Origin: Patescibacteria group bacterium
GTDB lineage: Bacteria; Patescibacteriota; Microgenomatia; UM-FILTER-40-11
Assembly: GCA_023473205.1 (NCBI GenBank)
Contig: JAMCYY010000058.1
Location: forward strand, 1 to 7,638
DNA: 7,638 bases
Direction: 5' to 3'
The translations under genes and the position numbers were made by a program. This document shows positions 1 to 5,208 of the stretch, piece by piece; position 1 is the first letter of the stretch, and the number at the start of each line of letters is the position of its first letter. The notes beneath the pieces are model-generated. The model saw only the letters and a program-made list of their open reading frames with translations, was not told the origin of the DNA and did no database searches.

Positions 1-704
1 TGTTGCCTCAGTTTCTTGCCTTCAATTGGTGGCCGGGAAGTAATGGAGACAATTTTTTCTCCTTCCCAAGTAATTTTAATAATTTCATCACTATATGAAG
101 GATAGATTTCAATTACATCTCCCCGCAAACGGAAAAATCCACGGCTGAATTCCAGGCGTGAACGTTGATAATAAAGAGCCACTAAAGAAACCATAAAATC
201 CTCTTTCTTTAGCAAAAGCCCTGGATAAAGATGCAAAATTCGGTTTTGATACTGATCCGGAGCGCCAATATTGTAAATGCAAGAAACTGAGGCAACAATA
301 ATAACATCTTTCCGGGAAAAAATATGGCTGGTGGCCAGTAACCGAAGCTTATCAATTTCCTGGTTAATGTCTGCGTCTTTGGCGATATAAGTATCGGTTT
401 GGGGAATATAAGCTTCCGGCTGGTAATAATCATAGTAAGAGACAAAGTAAGAAACTGCGTTATCAGGAAAATATTCTTTAAATTCCTGATAAAGCTGAGC
501 CGCTAAAGTTTTGTTATGAGAAATTACCAAAGTTGGCTTTTGGGTGTTTTGAATGACATTAGCAACGGTATATGTTTTACCGCTGCCAGTAACTCCCAAT
601 AAAACTTGAGAAGAGATTCCATGCGAAACACCGGCCGTTAATTTCTCAATTGCCTGCGGCTGATCCCCGGTCGGCTGATAATCTGCTTGAAGCTTAAAAT
701 TCAT
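1..704 (-). CDS. uvrB: Excinuclease ABC subunit B (UvrB), N-terminal 234 residues, cut by the window edge
   Basis: UvrB is the damage-verifying helicase-like subunit of nucleotide excision repair; UvrA loads it onto DNA and it then recruits UvrC. Reading leftward from an ATG at 704-702, the protein starts MNFKLQADYQPTGDQPQAIE, the typical UvrB opening. Walker A is GVTGSGKT at residues 37-44 (Lys43). It is followed by SHNKTLAAQLYQEFKEYFP (helicase motif Ia region) and SYYDYYQPEAYIPQTDTYI at about 89-107, the aromatic beta-hairpin that UvrB inserts between DNA strands. VIIVASVSCIYNIG at about 134-147 is also family-typical. The frame stays open to base 1, so the helicase C-terminal half and the UVR domain lie outside. 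The start is fixed by homology; there is no clear Shine-Dalgarno sequence upstream, but TAAAAT lies 7 nt before the ATG, so leaderless transcription is possible. It is divergent from uvrA across a 358-bp spacer. Confidence 0.97.
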   Translation of the reverse strand, partial: MNFKLQADYQPTGDQPQAIEKLTAGVSHGISSQVLLGVTGSGKTYTVANVIQNTQKPTLVISHNKTLAAQLYQEFKEYFPDNAVSYFVSYYDYYQPEAYIPQTDTYIAKDADINQEIDKLRLLATSHIFSRKDVIIVASVSCIYNIGAPDQYQNRILHLYPGLLLKKEDFMVSLVALYYQRSRLEFSRGFFRLRGDVIEIYPSYSDEIIKITWEGEKIVSITSRPPIEGKKLRQ

Positions 705-772
705 GAACTTATTTTACCATTTTTTGCAGCATTTTACCCAAATAAAAGACGAATAATCATTGTTTTGTAATA

Positions 773-788
773 GTGGACTTTAGTCCAC
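773..788. repeat. Short hairpin GTGGAC-TTTA-GTCCAC
   Basis: A perfect 6-bp inverted repeat with a 4-nt loop lies between the uvrB start and the probable uvrA -10 box. No T-run follows, so it is not a convincing terminator. Its right arm continues as GTCCACGC (783-790), and the same 8-mer recurs at 1015-1022 in a second hairpin of the same general form. It could be a protein-binding palindrome shared by the divergent promoters, or a small dispersed repeat; the sequence alone cannot decide. Confidence 0.55.
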
Positions 789-816
789 GCCGGTCTTCCT
801 AAATAAACATCAAAAA

Positions 817-825
817 TGCTATAAT
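817..825 (+). promoter_or_regulatory. Probable extended -10 promoter for uvrA
   Basis: TGCTATAAT is a perfect TATAAT hexamer with the TG dinucleotide of an extended -10 element, so a strong -35 would not be needed. The best -35 at suitable spacing is weak (TTCCTA at 796-801, 18-nt spacer). Transcription would begin near 832 and give uvrA a leader of about 230 nt that includes the small UvrA-like ORF and the long hairpin. The assignment is inferred from sequence match and orientation only. Confidence 0.5.
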
Positions 826-900
826 TGTAAGTTACCAAAGAAAACCCGTAATTAAAATTCAAAACTTTTCAGCTTTGAATTATCGTTTTGTTTACCCTGT

Positions 901-1037
901 AAGGGCGCTTTGACTTTTTACTTTTAAGTTTATTTATATGGAAGATCAAAATTACATCATCATCAAAGGCGCACGGGAACACCCCGTAAAAGCTTACTTC
1001 GTCTCGTGGTCTACGTCCACGCAGCCGAAGGGCGCTT
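901..1037. repeat. 10-nt direct repeat AAGGGCGCTT bracketing the leader ORF
   Basis: AAGGGCGCTT occurs exactly at 901-910 and again at 1028-1037, 127 bp apart. The two copies bracket most of the UvrA-like leader ORF. A GC-rich 10-mer occurring twice within a short AT-rich spacer is unlikely by chance, though not impossible. The second copy also forms part of the 3' arm of the 982-1044 hairpin. It may be the scar of an insertion or tandem rearrangement; neighbouring bases do not extend the match. Confidence 0.5.
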
Positions 1038-1039
1038 AA
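938..1039 (+). pseudogene. 33-codon ORF with a UvrA-like N-terminus: uvrA relic or leader peptide
   Basis: ATG at 938 opens a 33-residue frame that begins MEDQNYIIIKGAREH and then leaves UvrA similarity (PVKAYFVSWSTSTQPKGA), stopping at TAA 1037-1039. The first 15 residues match the start of the uvrA gene just downstream, MSDFIEIKGAREHN, in the conserved IxIKGAREH block. The two copies are in different frames and differ at several synonymous positions (for example GGC GCA CGG against GGA GCT AGG), so this is not a fresh duplication. The similarity stops at about 982, exactly where the long hairpin begins. I infer either the broken start of an older uvrA copy or a translated leader. No Shine-Dalgarno sequence precedes it. 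The stop lies 23 nt before the uvrA ATG, so coupling is possible if it is translated. Confidence 0.6.
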
Positions 1040-1044
1040 CGGGG
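982..1044 (+). promoter_or_regulatory. Long imperfect hairpin in the uvrA leader
   Basis: The stretch folds back on itself through four helices in register: CCCCGT 982-987 with ACGGGG 1039-1044, AAGC 990-993 with GCTT 1034-1037, CTTCG 997-1001 with CGAAG 1026-1030, and CGTGG 1005-1009 with CCACG 1017-1021, closing a 7-nt loop. It ends 6 nt before the uvrA ribosome binding site. The 5' arm can alternatively pair with ACGGG at 973-977 (stem ACGGG/CCCGT, 5-nt loop), so two exclusive folds exist. No T-run follows, so it is not an intrinsic terminator. It may be a palindromic insertion, a leader control element, or both; the pairing is seen, the function is inferred. Confidence 0.5.
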
Positions 1045-1050
1045 AAAACA

Positions 1051-1056
1051 AGGAAG
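1051..1056 (+). promoter_or_regulatory. Ribosome binding site that fixes the uvrA start
   Basis: AGGAAG lies 6 nt before ATG at 1063. This supports ATG 1063 over an in-frame GTG at 1006, which would add 19 residues unlike any UvrA start and would lie within the hairpin. Confidence 0.75.
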
Positions 1057-1062
1057 AAACAT

Positions 1063-3735
1063 ATGAGTGATTTTATTGAAATTAAAGGAGCTAGGGAACA
1101 CAACCTCCAGAGTGTTAACGTTAAAATTCCTAAGAACAAATTAGTTGTTCTTTCGGGAGTTTCCGGCTCAGGAAAATCAAGCATGGCCATGGACACTTTG
1201 TATGCCGAAGGCCAGCGCCGTTATGTAGAAAGCCTGTCTTCCTATGCCAGGCAATTTTTAGGCATGATGAAAAGGCCGGATGTTGACAGTATTGAAGGTC
1301 TTTCACCCGCAATTGCCATTGACCAACACGGCCTCTCCCATAACCCCCGTTCCACTGTTGGTACTGTAACGGAAATTTACGACTATCTTAGGGTCTTATT
1401 TGCAAGAATCGGACACCCCCATTGTCCAAAATGTAATCAGGAAATTAGTCATCAAACGAGTACAAGTATTACTCAGCAAGTTTTAAAAATAATTGTTCAA
1501 AAAATAAAAAACGATTCAACAGCGCGATATTTTATCTTTTCACCAGTAATCCGTGACAAAAGAGGAGAATTTTCGCAGTTATTTTTAAATTTACAAAGAA
1601 AAGGGTTTGAATTCGTCCGAGTCGATGGCCAAATCTATCCTTTACGAGAGGTTCCAATTTTAATAAAAACTAACCGCCATGATATTGAAGTCGTAGTTGA
1701 TAAAATCAATATTTTCCGAAAATATGAAGAAAAAGAATACGAAGTAAGGCTATTAAACGATATTGAAATTGCTTTAGACCTTTCTGATGGCTTAGTTGTC
1801 CTTTCTGAAGTTAAAGATAAAGATTTTAATTTTCCAGAAAAACCGAAAGAAATGATCGACACTATTTTTTCGCGCCGTTTTGTCTGTCCCAAATGTAATC
1901 TTAATTTACCGGAAATTGAACCACGGCTTTTTTCCTTTAACTCTCCTCAAGGAGCTTGTCCGGAATGTAATGGTTTAGGGATTAAATTAAGAATTGATAC
2001 TAACCGTGTCTCACAATGGCGGGCAGAGATGCTTGAAAGACAATACTACACTACTACTTCTGAGGCAGTCCGCGATGAAATTGAAAAACTCATGGTAAAA
2101 GAAACCTGTCAAGTTTGTCACGGAACACGTCTCAAACCAGAAGCCTTGGGAATCACGATTAGGCAAAAATCAATTGCTCAAGCTACGGGAATAGCCTTAA
2201 ATCTTTTACTTAAATGGCTGGAAGAACTAACTCCTGAATTGTCTACAGATAAAGAAAAAGAAATCGCTGAACCACTGCTAAAAGAAATAAAAAGCCGTCT
2301 TTCTTTTTTAGTTGCCGTGGGGGTAGATTATTTAACTTTAGACAGAACCGCGTCCACGTTGTCTATTGGAGAAGCTCAAAGAATCCGGCTTGCCAGTCAA
2401 ATCGGTACTGGTTTAACAGGCGTTCTTTATGTTTTAGACGAACCCACAGTCGGTCTGCACCAAAGAGACACTCACCGGTTAATTGAAACATTGAAAAAAC
2501 TACGGGATATGGGCAATACCGTGGTTGTGGTAGAACATGACGAAGAAGTTTTACGAGCAGCTGACTGGATTATTGATTTCGGTCCAGCCGCAGGTAAATT
2601 AGGCGGCAAAGTCATGGCCGAAGGAACTCCGGAAGAAATTATGAAAAACCCTAATTCTTTAACTGGCAAATATCTCAGCGGAAAGAAATCGGTTTCTTGC
2701 CAGACGAATCAGACTACGGACTACAGACTACAGTCTACTGCAAACTATTTAGCCATCACTGGCTGTAAAGAACATAATTTAAAAGATCTAACAATAAAGT
2801 TTCCCTTAAGAAGTTATGTTTGTGTCACTGGGGTTTCCGGTTCCGGAAAGTCTACCTTAATTCACGATACTTTATATCCTGCCATAAGTAAAACTTTAGG
2901 CCAATCATCTAACGAAAAATCAGGCAAATTTGAAAGTATCAGCGGCGTGCAACAAATTGACCAAGTTCTTTTAGTTGACCAAAGTCCGATTGGCCGGACT
3001 TCTCGCAGCAATCCTGCCACTTACAGCGGAGTTTTTACAGAAATAAGGGAACTTTTTAGCCAAACGCAAGAAGCACACTTGCGTGGTTTTACTTCCAGCA
3101 ATTTCTCTTTTAATATCGAAGGCGGCCGCTGTGAGGCTTGCCAAGGCCAAGGTTATACTAAAGTTGAAATGCAGTTTTTACCTGATGTTTGGGTGGAATG
3201 CGAGGAATGTCATGGCACCCGTTTTAAAGAAGAAATTCTCGAAGTCCAATATAAAGATAAAAATATCCACCAGGTTCTAAAACTCACCATTGGTGAAGCT
3301 ATGGATTTTTTCAGTGCTTTTCCCAGAATTCTTAATAAACTTAAAGTTCTGGAAAAAATTGGCCTTGATTATTTGGAACTAGGCCAACCCTCACCAACCC
3401 TTTCCGGCGGAGAATCCCAGCGCTTAAAATTGGCCCGCGAGCTGGTGAAGTCTTCACGCTCCCACACAATTTATCTTTTGGATGAACCAACTACCGGGCT
3501 GCACTTTGCTGATGTCGATAAACTTTTGCAAGTTGTCAGGGAACTCGTAAATAAAGGCAGTACTGTCATTGTTATTGAACACAACTTAGACATGATTAAA
3601 AATGCAGACTGGGTTATTGATTTAGGGCCAGAAGGAGGAGAAAAAGGAGGAGAGATTGTGGAAATAGGAACACCTGCTGATATTGCTAAGTGTGGAAAAT
3701 CTTGGACAGGAAAGTACCTCAAAAAATATATTTAA
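1063..3735 (+). CDS. uvrA: Excinuclease ABC subunit A (UvrA), 890 aa, reduced insertion domain
   Basis: UvrA is the dimeric ABC-type ATPase that recognises bulky DNA lesions and delivers UvrB. The start MSDFIEIKGAREHNLQ is canonical. Two ATPase modules are present. Module 1 has Walker A GVSGSGKS at 32-39, signature LSIGE at 433-437 and Walker B with Asp459-Glu460. Module 2 has Walker A GVSGSGKS at 590-597, signature LSGGE at 780-784 and Walker B with Asp807-Glu808. Zinc-type cysteine sets are C275/C278/C299/C302 and C690/C693/C713/C716, with further CxxC pairs at 121/124 and 349/352. The UvrB-binding region (about 125-270) is present, so this is not a UvrA2-type protein. Oddities: only 46 residues separate C302 from C349, where full-length relatives carry well over 100, so most of the insertion domain is absent; the first signature has Ile435 in place of Gly; and the linker between modules carries a short tandem DNA repeat. 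The total is somewhat below the usual roughly 940 residues. It probably shares a transcript with uvrC downstream. Confidence 0.97.
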   Translation: MSDFIEIKGAREHNLQSVNVKIPKNKLVVLSGVSGSGKSSMAMDTLYAEGQRRYVESLSSYARQFLGMMKRPDVDSIEGLSPAIAIDQHGLSHNPRSTVGTVTEIYDYLRVLFARIGHPHCPKCNQEISHQTSTSITQQVLKIIVQKIKNDSTARYFIFSPVIRDKRGEFSQLFLNLQRKGFEFVRVDGQIYPLREVPILIKTNRHDIEVVVDKINIFRKYEEKEYEVRLLNDIEIALDLSDGLVVLSEVKDKDFNFPEKPKEMIDTIFSRRFVCPKCNLNLPEIEPRLFSFNSPQGACPECNGLGIKLRIDTNRVSQWRAEMLERQYYTTTSEAVRDEIEKLMVKETCQVCHGTRLKPEALGITIRQKSIAQATGIALNLLLKWLEELTPELSTDKEKEIAEPLLKEIKSRLSFLVAVGVDYLTLDRTASTLSIGEAQRIRLASQIGTGLTGVLYVLDEPTVGLHQRDTHRLIETLKKLRDMGNTVVVVEHDEEVLRAADWIIDFGPAAGKLGGKVMAEGTPEEIMKNPNSLTGKYLSGKKSVSCQTNQTTDYRLQSTANYLAITGCKEHNLKDLTIKFPLRSYVCVTGVSGSGKSTLIHDTLYPAISKTLGQSSNEKSGKFESISGVQQIDQVLLVDQSPIGRTSRSNPATYSGVFTEIRELFSQTQEAHLRGFTSSNFSFNIEGGRCEACQGQGYTKVEMQFLPDVWVECEECHGTRFKEEILEVQYKDKNIHQVLKLTIGEAMDFFSAFPRILNKLKVLEKIGLDYLELGQPSPTLSGGESQRLKLARELVKSSRSHTIYLLDEPTTGLHFADVDKLLQVVRELVNKGSTVIVIEHNLDMIKNADWVIDLGPEGGEKGGEIVEIGTPADIAKCGKSWTGKYLKKYI
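2711..2738 (+). repeat. Degenerate 7-nt tandem repeat in the UvrA inter-module linker
   Basis: Four consecutive 7-mers, AGACTAC, GGACTAC, AGACTAC and AGTCTAC, encode part of the linker (about residues 550-559, within QTNQTTDYRLQSTANY) between the two ATPase modules. AGACT/AGTCT at 2725-2736 also forms a short inverted repeat. Its 7-nt unit puts successive copies in different frames, so the peptide is not itself repetitive. It sits at the junction where length change would be tolerated. Confidence 0.65.
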
Positions 3736-3886
3736 TTTTCAATTTACAATTTTAAATTTACAATCAATTTTCAATGACACAATATTTAAATTTGAAATGA
3801 AAATTTAAATATTGAAAATTCTTTACACTGTAACGAAGTTACATGTGAATGAAAATTGAGAAATAAAAATTGAAAATTGAAAATTA
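3733..3886. repeat. MITE-like AT-rich spacer bounded by 21-bp inverted repeats
   Basis: The left end (3733-3753, beginning TAATTTTCAATTT) and right end (3866-3886, ending AAATTGAAAATTA) are inverted repeats matching at 20 of 21 positions. Inside are a second inverted pair, TCAATTTTCA (3764-3773) with TGAAAATTGA (3850-3859); a perfect 14-bp inverted repeat CAATATTTAAATTT (3780-3793) with its complement (3801-3814), 7-nt loop; and a TGTAAC-GAA-GTTACA hairpin (3829-3843). The ends coincide with the uvrA stop codon and the first base of the uvrC ATG, so the element fills the whole spacer. No Shine-Dalgarno sequence or convincing promoter for uvrC is visible. Low base complexity inflates such matches, but the nested symmetry is hard to dismiss. 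Confidence 0.6.
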
Positions 3887-5208
3887 TGATTAAAGACAAA
3901 CTCAAATCGCTTCCTAAAAAACCCGGAGTTTACATTTACCGCAATGCAAGTGGAAACATAATTTATATTGGTAAAGCCCTAGTCTTAAAGAACCGTGTCA
4001 ATTCTTATTTCCATGGCAAACATGATGCAAAAACCACTGAACTCGTAGCCAATATTGTTGATCTCGAATGGATTGTTGTTAACTCTGAATTTGAAGCCTT
4101 ACTTTTAGAGGCACGGCTCATTAAGCAGCATGAACCAAAATACAACATTATCCAAAAAGACAGTAAAAGTTATTTATATATTGTTATTGGCAAAGATTAC
4201 CCTAACCGTGTCTTTTTAGCCCGCTGGACCGAACTGAATGAACTGAATAAAAACTTACTTGACTGGTATGGCCCGTTCCCCTCGTCCACTGATGCCAAAA
4301 GAATTCTAAAAATTGTCAGAAGAATTTTTCCTTTCCGCAGTTGTAAAACTTTATCTAAATCACCTTGCCTTTATCATCACCTGCACTTATGTCCAGGCGT
4401 GTGTACTGTAGAGACGCCCCGTCGGGGCGTCTCTACAAAAAACGATACCTACGCCGAAACTATCGTCCAAATCTGTAAGCTTCTTTCGAGCAAGACAAAC
4501 GCTTTAAAATCTTTAATAAAAAGTTTTGAAAAAGAAATGAAGTCCTTCGCTAAAGCTACGGACTTTGAAAAGGCCCAAGCCATAAAAAATCAGATTGACT
4601 CCCTTAGAAGTTTAACTGAAGGCTGGAGAACTGTCCCCACTGAAAAAAAAGACTTTTCCGAAACAGTTCAAGAACTACGAAAAATTCTGGTCAAATATCA
4701 GGGTTATGACCCGATTACAATAAATAAAATTGAAGGTTATGATGTCTCTAATTTGGGGAACGACATTATTGTGGGCAGTATGGTTGCTTTTGTCCAAGGA
4801 GAAGCAGATTCTTCTTTGTACCGCAAGTTTAATCTGAAATTTAACCAAGTTGAGCAAGATGACCCACAGGGAATAAAAAATATTTTAAGGCGGAGGCTTA
4901 ATCATCCTGAATGGGTTTACCCACAACTCATTTCAGTTGACGGCGGTAAAGCTCAAGTCAGTGCGGCTTTTTCTGCTCTCAAAGAAAAAGGACTCATTGG
5001 ACAAATTGCTCTTTTAGGAATTGCTAAAGAAGAGGAAATTATTGTCATTCCAGAAATTCAAAATGAAAATATAAGTGGCTGGAAACTCTTACGGCTTTCT
5101 CGCCGCAATCCTGAGCTGCAACTTCTCCAGGCAATAAGGGATGAAGCCCACCGCTTCGCCCAAAGATACTATAAAGAAAAGCATAAACAAAAATTAACCA
5201 ATTTTTGA
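3886..5208 (+). CDS. uvrC: Excinuclease ABC subunit C (UvrC), 440 aa, without the C-terminal helix-hairpin-helix domain
   Basis: UvrC makes both incisions around a lesion marked by UvrB. The N-terminal GIY-YIG nuclease covers about 10-95: PGVYIY at 13-18, IIYIGKA at 25-31, Arg37 and catalytic Glu75 in EALLLEARLIK. C153, C161, C169 and C173 match the spacing of the UvrC iron-sulphur cluster cysteines. A UVR motif for UvrB contact (FEKEMKSFAKATDFEKAQAI) follows at about 215-235. The RNase H-like nuclease has Asp286 (YDVSN), Asp352 (VDGGKAQ) and His422 (DEAHRFA), so both active sites appear complete. The protein ends 18 residues after His422, whereas typical UvrC (about 600 aa) continues into a (HhH)2 DNA-binding domain. 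No frame downstream supplies it, because the convergent gene begins there. Residues 175-184 are encoded by a palindrome. ATG 3886 (MIKDKLKSLPKKPGVY) is preferred over TTG 3877. No Shine-Dalgarno sequence is seen. Confidence 0.95.
   Translation: MIKDKLKSLPKKPGVYIYRNASGNIIYIGKALVLKNRVNSYFHGKHDAKTTELVANIVDLEWIVVNSEFEALLLEARLIKQHEPKYNIIQKDSKSYLYIVIGKDYPNRVFLARWTELNELNKNLLDWYGPFPSSTDAKRILKIVRRIFPFRSCKTLSKSPCLYHHLHLCPGVCTVETPRRGVSTKNDTYAETIVQICKLLSSKTNALKSLIKSFEKEMKSFAKATDFEKAQAIKNQIDSLRSLTEGWRTVPTEKKDFSETVQELRKILVKYQGYDPITINKIEGYDVSNLGNDIIVGSMVAFVQGEADSSLYRKFNLKFNQVEQDDPQGIKNILRRRLNHPEWVYPQLISVDGGKAQVSAAFSALKEKGLIGQIALLGIAKEEEIIVIPEIQNENISGWKLLRLSRRNPELQLLQAIRDEAHRFAQRYYKEKHKQKLTNF
4407..4437. repeat. 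31-nt perfect palindromic element inside uvrC, translated in frame
   Basis: The arms TGTAGAGACGCCCC (4407-4420) and GGGGCGTCTCTACA (4424-4437) are perfectly complementary over 14 bp around a 3-nt loop GTC. It is far more GC-rich than the surrounding gene. It contributes the ten residues VETPRRGVST (175-184) directly after the fourth cluster cysteine (Cys173), in a stretch before the UVR motif where UvrC proteins vary. The reading frame is intact on both sides. The form matches small dispersed palindromes such as those known in cyanobacteria, and recalls Rickettsia palindromic elements that insert in frame; membership in any named family is not shown. Confidence 0.85.

Larger units (their letters stand above)
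705..1062. other. Divergent uvrB-uvrA spacer, structured
   Basis: This 358-bp spacer separates two divergently transcribed repair genes and has no full gene. Visible contents, left to right: two TAAAAT boxes on the minus strand (736-731 and 716-711) that could serve uvrB but lack good -35 partners; a GTGGAC/GTCCAC hairpin (773-788); a plus-strand extended -10 box (817-825); an AT-only 8-bp stem AATTCAAA/TTTGAATT (856-863 with 874-881); a small CCCT-GTA-AGGG hairpin (895-905); a 33-codon ORF with a UvrA-like start (938-1039); and a long imperfect hairpin (982-1044) immediately before the uvrA ribosome binding site. The right third is clearly more GC-rich than the left, which suggests inserted or rearranged material. 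Confidence 0.7.

Noticed and set aside
827..843. SOS/LexA operator near the uvrA promoter
   Set aside because: The small GTAAGTTAC palindrome (827-835) fits neither the E. coli CTG...CAG nor the Gram-positive GAAC...GTTC operator; no other candidate was found in the spacer.
982..1044. tRNA or other known structured RNA
   Set aside because: It has one 5-bp stem with a 7-nt loop, but no D or T arms, no CCA and no tRNA consensus bases; it is a single extended hairpin.
869..1051. 60-codon minus-strand ORF in the uvrB-uvrA spacer
   Set aside because: It is the complement of the leader ORF and the palindromic region, has low-complexity basic residues and no recognisable family.
1006..1062. GTG at 1006 as the uvrA start, adding 19 residues
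   Set aside because: The extra residues (MVYVHAAEGRLTGKTRKKH) are unlike UvrA starts, are encoded by the hairpin, and ATG 1063 has a good ribosome binding site.
2711..2738. CRISPR-like repeats in uvrA
   Set aside because: The units are 7 nt, contiguous and without spacers, within a coding linker.
3829..3843. Intrinsic terminator after uvrA (TGTAAC-GAA-GTTACA)
   Set aside because: The stem is weak and no T-run follows it on either strand.
3877..3885. TTG at 3877 as the uvrC start
   Set aside because: It adds only three residues from the repeat arm; ATG 3886 gives the normal UvrC opening.
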